From Phytophthora sp. 'mugwort' (lineage: Eukaryota > Oomycota > Peronosporomycetes > Peronosporales > Peronosporaceae), in the NCBI GenBank assembly GCA_033558025.1, contig JAUCEF010000013.1, forward strand, positions 4,829,001 to 4,893,000: DNA of 64,000 nt, in the 5' to 3' direction. This document shows positions 20,493 through 32,190 of this stretch, one piece after another. The translations under genes and the position numbers were made by a program. How positions within the stretch are numbered: position 1 is the first letter of the stretch; every line of letters starts with the position of its first letter. The notes under the pieces were generated by a model, which worked only from the letters and a program-made list of their open reading frames with translations, was not told the DNA's origin and did no database searches.

Positions 20493-23400
20493 TCAGAACT
20501 GTTTATCTTCTTCGTCGCTTCGTTCTCCGTGTTGCCTCAAAGCCCGCAATGAGGTCTGGAATTTGCGTGAGATTCTCCACTGGTTCCCAAGTTGGCTTCT
20601 CCTCTCCCCCCACTCCACAAGGAATTGCGTGCGTCGTTTGTGACGACGATTTCCCAAAAGCCGCTTGACAATCTGACCGACACTGCCGTCTGCCAGAATC
20701 ACGTCACCTGTTCGAGATAATCGAGTTGACTCCTTGTACGGCTTCAACGATCCGGCGTTGAGGACTGGATGGAGCTTGTTTCCGGCCTGGATGTTGAGCT
20801 CGTAGGCATGGTTGTGCATCTTTCGCGCAGCCGTGTACGGTCCAAACCACTTTGGTCCCAAAATATACTTCGTGGAATTTGATAGGCCAGAGTACTTTGG
20901 GTCGAGGTACTTCGTGCTTAAGTACACTTGGTCCCCTACTTCGAAGACCTGCACATCACGGTTCCGGACGCAAGCATCACGCATTTGCTCTTGGGCTTCA
21001 GCTAGCGCTTCGCGGCAGCGTAGCAGAATTACCGCTTGACGTTCGTGGAACTCGGCGCCGTGCCGACTCGTGTGTATCCATACCAGTTGCTCCGCCATGC
21101 GTTGAAGTGGATTCAGCGAAATGTAACCTAGATCCGCTTCGAACGGCGCAAGTTGTGTGCTGGAGTTAACCGTCGAGTTAATGGCAAACTCAGCGTTCTC
21201 CAAGTGGACGTCCCAGTCATCCTGCAGCGGAACAACGAAGCAGCGGAGGTACTTCTCCAGCGTACGGTTTATTCGCTCACTTTGTCCATCGCCTTGCGCT
21301 CGGTGCTCTACGGTCATAGCTTCGTTCCGATGGAAGACGTACTGCCAGAAGTTGGACACAAACTTCCGATCGCGATCAGACACGATGTTGGATGGCATGC
21401 CGTGCAGCTTCCATATGTTGTCGATGAAGAGTCGAGTAACACCTTCAGCTGTCACCGTCTTGGACGTAGGTACGAAGTGGCATGCTGGGTCAACCGATCA
21501 ACGACAACCCAGATGAAATTAACGTCTCCTTCGTTCGGGTAGATCCGTGATGAAGTCCATGGAGATGGATCGCCATCGCTCATCCGAAATGCACAATGGT
21601 TCCAGCAGTCTTGGGGGTTTCGTCAAACGTGGCTTGTTTCTTCGACAAGGCTCACAGTCGGCGATGAATCACTGGATGGACTTGAGCATCTTAGACCAGT
21701 ACCAACGACGTGCATGTGTCAAGTACGTCCGTTCAGCTCCGGGGTGATCGACGTAGTTGGTGTCGTGGCACTCGGTTATGATCGTTTGCAGCAACTTCAG
21801 ATCGTTGGGCACGATAATGCGAGGCACGTTATCGACAGGTGTTTCATACCATAGCAATCCAACCGCTTCAGAATATCAGCGATACTTCTTGTGGTGTTGC
21901 TGTATACGCTTCGGTTTTGAGCCAGATGTACGTCACTTGATCGCCGAGAAAATTGCTTGGATCTCATGCTCCTTCTTATATGCCTTCTTGACGCTGGAGA
22001 TCAATTCGGAGTTGGTAGTCACGTCGCTGATCGCCAAGCTGAAAGCGGTATCGTCGAAACTTGTTACGCTCAAGTCATGGAAAAAAATCGTCTCCGGTTG
22101 CAAGTCGAACCTTCGACTCAGTGCATCCGCGATGCCGTTCTTCGCTCCGGGTAGATAAGAGAAGGTTGGCTGGTACTCCGCGAGAATGTCGTACCAGCGC
22201 GCTAGTCGTCGATTGGCCATCTTCTGCGTGAACAGGGTTTCAAGACTCCTGTGTCTGTCTCGACAATTGGAGGTTTGTCTAAGCAGTAGATCACGCAGCC
22301 AGAGCGTGACGATCGCTAGAAGTACCTGCTGCTGGGTTGGGTAGTTGAGCTCCGCTGACTTCATCTTAAACCCTAAACCCTTTTTTCCTACTGGTGTAGG
22401 CAAAAGGACACTCAGCACCATCGACAACCTGGAAGATTCTCCACCCACAGCGAACTTGCTCGCATCCGTCCGGAGATGCATAGGCTGGTTGAAGTCTGGG
22501 AGGTACAGTACCGGTGGGTTGCACAACCGCCACTTCGACTCTTTGAAGTTCTTCAACTGCTCGTCGTTGAAGTGGATCTTCGCGTTGCGCTTGTTCTGCT
22601 TCTTCAGGAGAGCGAACATGGTCGCAGTTAGTGAAGCGTACTCCGGGCAGAAACGTTGAACGTAGCCAGTCAAGCCAAGGAAGCTGTGAAGCTCCTCTTG
22701 CGTTCGAGGTATGGGCGAGTCCTTGATTATCTGGACCTTATCGGGATCCATCCGTACTCCATCTCGCTCGACGAAGTCACCTAATCACGGGATCTTGTCA
22801 GCGCAGAAGACGCACTTGGCAAGCTTCACGTAAAAGCTTGATGTCGCGCGAGATGTCCAATGTCTTCCGCAACGCTTCGAGGTGTTCACCAATGCCATGA
22901 GTCTTCGTGAAGATACAGATGTCGTCATAGAATGACTTGTGTTTTCCAAACCACGTAACAGCTTCGATGCCAACCGATGCATCGTCGCAGGTGCATTACA
23001 TACTCCCATGGGTAGTACCAGGTACTCCCAGAGCCCATTGGGTGCCTGGAACGCCGCGAACGTGACGTCTTCATCGCGCATGCGAATTTGGTAGTACGCG
23101 GATATCAGATCCATTGTCGAAAACCAGTGTGTACCCGACATGGCGTCCAAGATGTCTTCCTTCCTTGTCATTGGCATACTCTGGCACACAGCGTTCGAAT
23201 TCAAGTATCGGTAATAGTGAAAATTTCTCCATCCAACTGGTTTGCGGATGCAAAACGTTGGTGCAGCATGTGGGCTTATGCTTGGACGGATGAACTTTTT
23301 TCTTCACCATGTCTTCAACCCAGCGTACGATTTCGCGCTGCTGTTCAGGTGATAGTCTTCACTGCTGGCGATACATCGCAAGGTTCGAATCTTTCACGTC

Positions 23401-25335
23401 GATTCGATGATTGATGTCACGTTTCTCGGCAAGCCTTCTAGAACTTCCGGAGAAACATACTGTCTTTGTACTCCACGAGTAGCTGGAAAGCTGGATTGTC
23501 TTGGAAGCTATCCCAGTCCGTCTCCAGATATCGTTGTGCCTTCGCACTTCCGACGTTGTCGGGTTGATCTTGCCGATGCAGTGATCGAGCAACTTGCTTG
23601 ATTGTCTCGTTCGACGGAACCACCATGAAATCCGGTTCATTTACGACTTGGTCGTGATTCTCAGGAACTTTCGCAATCTCTTTCGCGTAATCTACTTGGT
23701 CTCCACACCAGTCTCATCTACCACGCCAATTTGAGCATTTTCTCCACGAAGATGTCTTTCCCCTTGGCATCGCTGCTCCCATGAGTCTCTCCCGCAGTAC
23801 CCTCGCGTTCTGGCGACTCCACGTCGCCCTCTTCTACCGAACCCTTGCCGGTTGACGCGTCTTCTTGCTGTCCGCGGACAACGCTTGGGGTGTCTTTCTG
23901 CACTGTCGCGATCCGAGCTATTTACAAACTTCACATCCGTTTCCAGCTCTGCGCCTCGACTGGAATCGGGCTTTTCGCCGACAGGCCTTTCGCCTCGACA
24001 GATCTCCGAAGCCCAGAGGCAATCACTGGTCCGCCTTCCTCTATCGGTCCGTAGGTGGCACCTGACGCTACCAGTGCAGAGTCTTCACTCCTATTCCTTG
24101 AATACGTCGACTTCTCCAGTCGATTGGGGGGGTGCACATCCTCGAAGAATGGAATTCCAAGGATGCCGTCAAATTCGTCGGGGATCGAGTAGGCTACGGC
24201 AACACACTTGTATGCCTCATCTAGTTCCGACACTTGGATCTCGAGAGGCAGAACTTCCAGTTCCACTTCCACGATTTGGTTGTCTCTGAGCTTGACGCGG
24301 ATGTTCTTGTCACTGCATTTTGTTGTCCGAAGCTGATGCTCCGCGACCCAGTGGTTTGACACATAAATCGTGGTTGCCCCGCAGTCCAGCAACATATATA
24401 TTCTTTTTATTTCGCGTCGATGTGGCCTTATCAGCCGCATGTATCTCAACAGAAACGGAGAACAGCGGCCGGGACTTGTACACAAGAAGGTTTTCATTCC
24501 GAACGTTGAGGCTGATATTGTCAATCTTAGTCTTTCTGGTTACACCGTCGGCCACGTCAGGACCCTCGTTCACTGACGTGGTTGCTCGTTTCCCTGCTTG
24601 TCTTGTTCCTTCTTCCACGCAAAGCAGTTAGCCCTGATGTGACCTGGCTTCTTGCAAAAGAAATAGGTGCGATCTTCGGCGCGCTTGGTGTCCGACTTCG
24701 GCTTGAAGCGACCCTTCACGCGAAACGACTTCCACTTGAGGGGTTTGCCATTGTATTGGGGTTGGCCAGCTGACGACGATTTCTTGTCACTCTCCGAACG
24801 ACGCTCTCTCACTTCTTCGACGAAGTGAGTCACTTCGTACTTGACGGCTAAATCCATAGCTTCACTCAGCGCCTCGGGGTTCTCGAATTTGACATAGCTG
24901 CGAAAAACGAGGCTTGAGACCGTTCGCATAGCATAACACCTGGTCGAGTATGCCCATGCCTTCCACGCGGAAGATGAGAGCTGAGTACTCGCCGTTGTAC
25001 GTCTCGATGTCCGCTATCTGTTTGAGTCGCTGGATCTTCTCGCGCAGGACGGCATGGTAGTTCGACGCTTCGAAGTGTTGGAGCACATGCTCACGGAAAA
25101 TCCCCCACAGGTGCTCCTCGGTTCTCGTCGTCGAAGACCAGTGCAAGAACCACCCCGAGGCCGGCTTTTCCATTGCCGACCCGGCGATTCCCGGCAGTCC
25201 TGTGCTCGTGTCTTCGATCAGGATACCGTTGATGCGACACGCGTTCTCGATCTGGAACAGCCATTCACGGACATCCTCCTTGGGCTTGCCAATGAATTTT
25301 GGCAGATTGGTGGGCACTTGCATGCGATTAGCCAT
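20493..25335 (-). pseudogene. Gypsy gag-pol (broken)
   Basis: From 25335: gag (FIGKPKEDVREWLFQIENAC); a zinc knuckle whose first Cys is Tyr (YFFCKKPGHIRANC near 24660); protease with DCGA in place of the DSGA/DTGA active site (about 24370); reverse transcriptase with YYQIRMRDEDVTFAAFQ and FYDD (about 22935, after a shift); RNase H with LRTDASKFAVGG and the linker ...GIADALSRR; integrase with an H2C2 region (21857-21670), SMDFITDLP, VSDRDRKF and GQSERINRTLE; and a C-terminal chromodomain-like segment (QFLVEWGE, about 20600). Frameshifts separate most domains, and the protease and knuckle substitutions are specific losses at key residues. Domain order and the GKPKEDVREWL gag motif are typical of oomycete chromodomain Gypsy elements. 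Confidence 0.9.
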
Positions 25336-25409
25336 CGCTTGGTTCAGCCGGTCAATTCGGCTTCTAGCTGGGTGATGGTCTGCATGGGCTCTTTCGGTCA
25401 GGTTGCTGG

Positions 25410-25427
25410 GACCAACAAGTGCTGCCA
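25410..25427 (-). other. Primer-binding site of the Gypsy element
   Basis: On the element strand the bases next to the 5' LTR read TGGCAGCACTTGTTGGTC. Starting with TGG fits pairing to a tRNA 3' CCA end. The tRNA itself was not identified. Confidence 0.6.
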
Positions 25428-25623
25428 GTATTTCTGAAAGCGTGTGAGTTGGGGGAGGGCGGCTAGAATCAGAGTGAGCCGTCCCCCGCAGTTCGACGGA
25501 TGGAGGCCACGTGGCCCCCTCAACCTCCGTACGTCGGCTTTATACTTTTTAGTTTCACTATACTAATTCTATATTCCTCTAGATCCACATCATAGTGGCT
25601 ACTTTTAGAGCCAATCCGCATAC
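25428..25623 (-). repeat. 5' LTR of the Gypsy element
   Basis: 196 bp, directly repeated at 18811-19006 with seven mismatches. On the element strand it starts at 25623 and would carry the promoter. It contains gaatatagaattagtatag and TATA-like sequence upstream of the GC-rich part. Confidence 0.9.
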
Positions 25624-25628
25624 AGCTA
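25624..25628. repeat. Target-site duplication of the Gypsy element, right copy (AGCTA)
   Basis: It matches 18806-18810 exactly and abuts the right LTR. Confidence 0.85.
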
Positions 25629-27399
25629 ATCGACAATGCGAACGTACAAGCCATCCATATGCGCTTGAGCAAACGAAGCACTAGATCAACTATGGCTGTT
25701 TCGGCGAAGGTGGTGAATCTGGTAATGAGTAAACGTTGGATTACAATTCATACGCGATACAGGCAAGAATTGTAGCATACAGGGTGTCTTGTGGTGGGGG
25801 TCCAAGAGGCAATCCAGTGCCCGGTCAAGCAGGCGCAGTCGTGGCAAGATTGTCACGTGGCTGCGAAGTCTTTCGGGGTGTTTGGGTGGCGGGGGGTATG
25901 TTCACGGCAGAACCTTGGTGTTACTCGCTGACCTGCCGAAATGCACCGAACACGGTTTCACACCGGTTTATGTAGTGGGCGATAGTGCGAGGGTCATTCG
26001 ACAACATAGTTTTTTTTTTGCATAATTTATTGAAAATAAAATTTTAACTACGATGTTCCCCAGATTGGCAATACCAAGGGCAGCCAAAGAAGGAGGCAGT
26101 ACTTACTGGCAGCACCACTTAACCACGTATACAAGCATATAAGCCATCTGTGTATGGCGGAGAGTCTCCTCAACACAGCCCCTTCTTCGCTATGCTTAGT
26201 TCATTAATAGAAAATACAGATCTAGTATCACGAGTTCAGCATCGTAAAGAAAAGGAAGACAGTAAAAACGGCTCCAATTTTTCGATTTTACACAACGAAC
26301 AGGGCCTATTCGACGGAAAGCACATGAGAAGACTTGTTGTTGAGCGTCTTGGCTGTTTTCCGATATGGCGCTATGCTGCATGGCGCGCTGTAACATGTGT
26401 CAAGGTGGATAGTTGAGGTCGCATTGCAACAGATAAATATCATTACCTCTAACAACTACTTTTTAACAAAGGACGGCTACCGTCGAAGTTGACAGGGCCC
26501 TAGTTACCAGCTCCATTATTACATATTAACTCGTGCAACCGCATGTTCCAGCTCCTCGTCCGTGAAGCGAGCCTTCATCTCTGTGCGCGGTGCTTCTGGA
26601 GTGGGTGCGAATGAAACTCATTTGTTTTCCATAATCTGGTAAGTAATGGGTTAGTCTAATCAGATTGATCGCACTGCAATGTAGTATGAATTGGATGAAA
26701 GCCCCGTATTTACACATCGACAAAGTGGATTCAATCATAATGGAATGCAGAAGTTATAATAAACGTTATTATCAACTTGTATTTAAACACAAAATTAGTA
26801 AACATCGATGCTATTATGCTAGAGGAGATGTGTCAAAGAGCCATGTCGTCTTCCAAGGGCTTGACGCTCCATCAGCCATGTTTTTAGCATTATTAGCCGT
26901 GCGCTTGGATACAGGGTGGATCTTGAGATGACTAGCGATTCAATAGCAGGTTCCTCCGTGATCCGAGTAATACTTTGAGAGACAAAATATGAGTGCCAAT
27001 TCCCCACAGTAAAATCCAGAGCTGTTCATGCGGAAAACGAGTGACGTTCACCGAACAGTCTGTATCCCCACCCTAAATCTGTGTCAGCACCATATCATCT
27101 GAAAAGTACCAAACCGTGCAAAGATACAACCATTTGATGTTTATGTATGGACCGATGTAGCTGTTCTGCACATGCACACGAAAAAAGGTATCTTAATTCG
27201 CACGGACGTGCCAGTCTACAGACTCGTTCAGCTTAATGTGCGTCACTTCAGAAGTACACATAGGAGGGATTCAGTGGTGTGCGGCATCGATATACTCGCA
27301 TCCCCGGAAGATGCCGACCCTTGTGATCTGGAGAGAGGTGGCTGCTGATCTGAATGAAGATGAAGCTCACACCATCTGAAGTCGCGCCAGATACACAAG
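25629..27399. other. Non-coding stretch between Gypsy and MULE relics
   Basis: No supported gene. Short frames at 25736-25975 and 26150-26416 lack motifs. The region is AT-rich after 26000 and probably includes the eroded 5' end of the following MULE. Confidence 0.35.
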
Positions 27400-29140
27400 A
27401 GCGACCCCATGACCTGCACTATTTGCGCCTACGACGGTCCACGCCAACTGCGCTATATGCTGCTAAAGTGCATGTCTGTTTCCTGCGTCGTCCCTGTTAC
27501 TTATCCATACTCATGGCGCGGTAAGTTTCTGGTTGCCTCAAAACTGGAAATTCCTCCATCTATGAGCACGGTGAGCACTTCACCAAGGGCTTAACGCCTA
27601 GACGCCCCAAACTTTCGAGTACACAGAAGCCATTCTGAAAAGCGCTGGCCCAGGAATATATGAAGCCGATGCGAATCCGACACGTCCTGTCTGGGAATTC
27701 GGCGTAGCTCTAGACCCCTTGCCTCCCCTTGCTACTGTTTTAAACTACGTGAATCAGTACGCGTGAACAAAAAATGGATAATCACGACCGCGCCAGTGAC
27801 ACCAGGAAGTGGGTTGGTGAATGGGCGTTTACTGGTGCTGAGGCAATGGCACAGCCGTTCACAATCACGTGCAAAATGGATGTGAATGGACGACCCTTGG
27901 TTGGTGGCGGATCTGATGAACAGCCATTTCTTGTGGGCTTGTCAACTAAGGCAATGCTGTTGAGATTTGCCACTGAGCTTTTTTGCCTACATATTGATGC
28001 AACGTACAAACTGAATCTTCTAGACTACCCAGTTGGGATTGTCGGCATGCCAGATCGCTCACATGGGTTCCAAGAGGTTGCCGATATCTACGAAGCTGTG
28101 TTTCGGGCGCTCAGCCGTTCGTTTAATTGGATTACGGGACAGCAGCTGGAATTTCGATTCGCCATGGGAGACGCCGACAAAGCACAATATAACGCGTTAC
28201 TCACTCTGTTCGGAAGTCACCCACGGTTCATTCTGATGTTATTTCACGTTGTGAAAACGCCTATAGGCTTTGAGAGGCATTCCCTTGTACATATGCGCTA
28301 GCGTAGTCGGTAACTTACATCAATTGCACTTTGCGAGCAATGAATATGACTTGTTGGCTATGCGGGATCAATTTTTATAGTGCTGGTTATCGCAACCGAC
28401 GCTTCAATGGTTTGGGATATATATATGAGACACCAGTGGCTGTACGGTAACTTCTGCAACTGGCAAGCCATTTATTTTAGATAGTAAGCGGTCACACGAC
28501 TATAAATAATGCCGTCGAGACGTTTACCAACATCTTGAAAAGGGATTACATCTTCCGACGTAGTCTGACCATGGGGGCTCAACTTCAAGAGCTATTTGAA
28601 TGCTGTCACCACAGCGCAAAGACCTTCGCCCATTTCTCAATACCATTATTTCGTCTGCTTCTTTTGTTCGACGTGCCAACGAGATGGCATGAGAAAACTT
28701 ACTTCAGTTATGCCAAGGCAATGTAGCTCTTACAATTTCGGGTGGTCAGACGAACGTGTGCATGCTGTCATGAGCTGCTCGTCATGCCCAAGTCAATCAT
28801 ACGAAACGTTCAGAGATCGGTATAGACGATTCAGATCCGATGGGCTCAAATTACGCGCGGATGAAGGTGCTTCACCATCCTCAGACGGGAGGGCCCATTC
28901 AAATACAATCTCAGCGGTGTCCATGCAAGTTTTTTTGCTTCGTATTCGGGACATGCGTGCACGATTGGTATACTCTGCGGAAGGCCCGCCGCGTCGATAG
29001 TCAAGGGAGAGAGCTTCTGGTGAGCCCCAAGAAAAATAAACCGAATGGAGGACCTTGAGCGGATTCGCTGGTAGGTCGTGATCGCGTCGTTGGTCCGGCC
29101 TTGACTTGTAGCGCTCCCGCGCAACGACCATCTGATACGG
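27400..29140 (+). pseudogene. MULE transposase relic 2 with SWIM zinc finger
   Basis: Plus-strand pieces in MULE order. A Cys/His N-terminal region (YMLLKCMSVSC ... SWRGK, 27409-27594). Then a long open stretch (27774-28301) with FCLHIDATYKLN, YPVGIVGMPDRSHGF, GDADKAQYNAL and MLFHVVK, matching the D-x-T-Y, D-x-x-x-A and F-H-x-x-K blocks of the MULE DDE domain. Then NNAVETFTNILKRDY (about 28510) and a SWIM finger CPCKFFCFVFGTCVH (28911-28955). The D residues at the first two blocks survive, but stops at 28302 and later and shifts break the gene. The inverted-repeat arm starts 130 bp downstream. Confidence 0.75.
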
Positions 29141-29272
29141 GTGCTTCACAAAGCCTGGGATAGTAGTGGAGAATGCGTGACAATGCTACAGACCCGAGCG
29201 TTTCATTTTAATTGAGTTCTCCAGTTCCATATACGCCGGTGCATACCAGCTTTTCCTATACTAGAATAAGTC

Positions 29273-30343
29273 CTTGTTCTCCTGGCTCCTGCTCGGCATG
29301 AGCGCTGCAATCGTGTCGTCGTCGGTGCATACGAAGTCCTTCAACCTGAAGAAGCGGTCGATCATGGCGAACGTGCTTGACCAAGGGTGGCATTGCGAAG
29401 AACCGGTCTCAAAGTGGTTTTCTTCCTATAATTCACCAGATAAAAATAAAATGTCGTTAAGTTAAAAGTAAAACAAAATAAAAAAACCATAAATATAGTT
29501 TACCGAAGTTTTGCGGCGGCGTTGAGACAGCGTATGTTTCCCATTAACGTGTTCAGTTTGGCCAACACCATCTCGTAGCTCGTTAGGTACAACTTGAAAG
29601 CGAGTGAAGACGATGGCTGGCACAGCTAACGAGGGGAAGACCCAAAATCGTTGCAACTCTCCCGTTCGTGGAGCAGTTTTGACCGGTGATGAACAGCAAA
29701 TCAGCTGTCGTATGCTTGAAACTTCCCAGAATCGAGCGTAAAAGAGTCAAGTGTGGCTCCGCCGTGTGGTCGTCCACCTCTCCATCAATCAGTGGCGCCA
29801 TTGCCAAGAGCACTGTCTCCGCGTGTCCATCGTGTTCATATGCGGCGACACACACACACAGCGATGTAATGCTCCGAATAGAAAGTCCATCCATCAAAAA
29901 GGATGCCAAAGTTCTCGGGTAGCGCTTTGGTTCTGATGTACTCGACCTCTTGAGTGAATAAACCAAGGTACTTCATTAGCGTCTCGGTGCATATGGTAGG
30001 GAGGCAGCATTACTTGCGAACGGATGTATTCTCCGGAAACGAGAAGGGCAGGTTGCACAAGACAGTCCAGTCTATTCAGCCGTAAATAGTTTGCGACTTC
30101 GTGTCCATAAAGGACACAAGAGTCTCACTACCAGCTCCACTAGCCACCATTATAGCCTCGTAGCCAGGGTGCTTGTGGTGGATGTGGCTGAGTAGGTTGT
30201 GTGGCCGGTGCCGGGGTCTTGCTTCCGCACCATGGAGCAGGAGCATCGAAAGAAGCCCGTCAGCTCGTCTTGCTCGTTGAGCAGAGAGGTGAAGAAAAAT
30301 GGCGTAACTTGCTTAGCCGTAAATTGGGGGTGAGCGCCACAGT
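29273..30343 (-). pseudogene. hAT transposase relic, truncated copy (left arm)
   Basis: This mirrors 45540-46610. It contains, on the minus strand, the BED-finger-like region (GFFRCSCSMVRKQ ... LLSHIHHKHPGY) and the FGILFDGWT block, broken by shifts. It stops at the arm boundary at 29273, losing the C-terminal dimerisation part that continues beyond the right arm. This makes the left arm the likely derived copy. Confidence 0.8.
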
Positions 30344-31125
30344 TTTTCGAGTTGGTGGTCTTGCTGGTAAAAGTAGAATTGAGCAGGCGAGACTAGCAGG
30401 TGAGCAAATGTCAAAGCATGGAAATGAGTGGATATGAAGCGTGGTTGGTCGTACAGATGAAGACAGATTAGTTTGAGTCCCAGACAGTACTCACTTCTGA
30501 AAGTACGTATCGTATATAAATTATGCTATGTCACAGTAAATTATTTTACGGAAATATTGTTATATTTCCAATAGTATTATTTATTCGGAACCCCTGCTTG
30601 CGAGTACGATATTTACTCGGAAGTCGTATTTTTCGTTCTACTCAAAATTTCCTTGCGCAATTCATCGAATCAATCACGCAACAAATCGCGCAAGGCCTGC
30701 GAATCTCTTGTGTTCACTATATCACACCGTTAAGTACGATAAACTCGTTGCGAGCGCATACTGGGCATGATCAAATGACTGAAAGATTGTATTAAGGCGA
30801 TTCGCTCAATCGGTCCATTTTGGTAAATTTAGGTGGGAAGCACAACAACGTCGATCGAGGATAATATGGAAAAAAAAAAGATGTGAAGGCACCGTAGAGC
30901 ACTTAAGAAATGCGCTGTGGATCTATCACCTAGTTTGAGCACCATCACCGTGGTGAGGGAGTCATTCGCAACTTGCGAATCGCAAGTACCGCGACGAGCT
31001 AAACAGACACTTGCCACAAGTCCAGCGCGAAGCGCCCAGCTGGGTTCATTGACATGCCCTCTAATTTTCTGGAAGAGATACACGCCCCGCTTTCCGTTCA
31101 CTCCATTTCATGGCCATTCAGTCCC

Positions 31126-32022
31126 ATGACGTGCATTTCAACTTTAGTATTCGCTCTTGTGATCGGGTGTATCACAGGGCAAAGTTCCCAACCTGGTTCT
31201 TCTTCTCCTGCCAATGTCTCTTTGACTGCGATAACAGGAATCGTATCAACAGGCAACGGCGGCGCCATAGCCCTAAGGTCTCTGAACAACGCAGGCGACT
31301 CCGCTCCTGCTTCAGACGCCCCCATAACACCTCAGCCGACATTTCGTTTAGCGACCAACACCAGCGACGGAGCGTCGACAACGCCATCGAATACCTGCTG
31401 TCGCGACCCCACCCCAGTGCCAACCTTTCGTGTGGCGACAAGTGATCGTACTACTTTTTCAGTTACAAGTGCGGCGACTGGATCTACCAGCGCATCAGCG
31501 GCAAGTCCTGCAGCCATCTCGACGACAACAAACCCTCCAGACTCGAGTCCAGTGAGAACAACTGGGACGTCTGCAACGACACCCCAGCCAACTTTCCACA
31601 CATCTACCTCGACTATGATCCCCAGTCAAAGTATTGAAGGAACCAGCGCCGCGATGACGTCAACCAATTCACCAGCAACCCAACTACCATCATCACTAAA
31701 TCATACTGGGGGCAATTTCTGGGATGCAGTTCGCAACAAAACCTCGCACGGCTTTAAGAACGCCCCAGCCTTAGAAGATACAGCAGGTTCACTTACTACA
31801 AACGATATAGTCAGTCTTGAAGCGTCGAATTCTGGAAGCTTTAGTGCTCGCACGAGCAACGATGGCAGTCTCGAAGTTGGTTCAACTTTAGTGAAAAATG
31901 ACGATGAAATCGACAGCAAAGGCGACAGTCAAGATACTCAAGCGAGCACCAGCAGGGGCACTGTCCTGGTACCTTCTATCGTAGCCACCTTTTCGGTTCT
32001 AACTGCGATCGTAGTTTTCTAA
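31126..32022 (+). CDS. Ser/Thr-rich GPI-anchored surface protein, 298 aa (left copy)
   Basis: The start at 31126 (in frame with an earlier ATG at 31054) puts a signal peptide first: MTCISTLVFALVIGCITGQS. The mature part is dominated by Ser, Thr, Ala and Pro, with several N-glycosylation sites (NVS, NTS, NHT, NKT) and three spaced copies of a (T/V)P(Q/V)PTF motif near residues 68, 97 and 154. The C-terminus (GTVLVPSIVATFSVLTAIVVF) is a hydrophobic tail with no cytosolic residues after it, the mark of a GPI-attachment signal. The product is thus probably a mucin-like cell-surface or wall protein. No enzyme or RxLR/LFLAK effector motif is seen. The identical mirror copy is at 43861-44757. Confidence 0.75.
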   Translation: MTCISTLVFALVIGCITGQSSQPGSSSPANVSLTAITGIVSTGNGGAIALRSLNNAGDSAPASDAPITPQPTFRLATNTSDGASTTPSNTCCRDPTPVPTFRVATSDRTTFSVTSAATGSTSASAASPAAISTTTNPPDSSPVRTTGTSATTPQPTFHTSTSTMIPSQSIEGTSAAMTSTNSPATQLPSSLNHTGGNFWDAVRNKTSHGFKNAPALEDTAGSLTTNDIVSLEASNSGSFSARTSNDGSLEVGSTLVKNDDEIDSKGDSQDTQASTSRGTVLVPSIVATFSVLTAIVVF

Positions 32023-32190
32023 ATTTGATTGTACCCAGAAAACAAGTTGAAGTGCATCACGGTTTGCTGCGTGTCTAACGTGATGCAATGCGTTTGTAGA
32101 TGGATGGAAGAGCTTAGTGCAAGAGTCTGGTCATTAGGAATTTTCCGATTGAGGCCACCACAGTCACGTCGATATCTCACGCAAATCGAT

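Larger units (their letters stand above)
18811..25623 (-). mobile_element. Chromodomain Gypsy LTR retrotransposon, 6.8 kb, structurally complete but decayed
   Basis: Two direct 196-bp LTRs with seven differences (about 96% identical) enclose a minus-strand gag-pol. Order on the minus strand: 5' LTR (25623-25428), primer-binding site starting TGG (25427-25410), gag, zinc knuckle, protease, reverse transcriptase, RNase H, integrase, chromodomain (ending 20493), an antisense accessory gene (about 19203-20452, plus strand), polypurine tract (19020-19007), 3' LTR. It is flanked by AGCTA. Protease-RT-RNaseH-integrase order marks it as Ty3/Gypsy. Frameshifts and stops in every part mean it is no longer autonomous. 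Confidence 0.93.

Noticed and set aside
31054..31125. Upstream in-frame ATG for the 298-aa surface protein
   Set aside because: Using it would bury the clear signal peptide 24 residues inside the protein; the start at 31126 gives a normal N-terminal signal.
31332..31601. Val/Ala-rich minus frame inside the 298-aa gene
   Set aside because: It mirrors Thr/Ser codons of the real gene and has no start context or domain.
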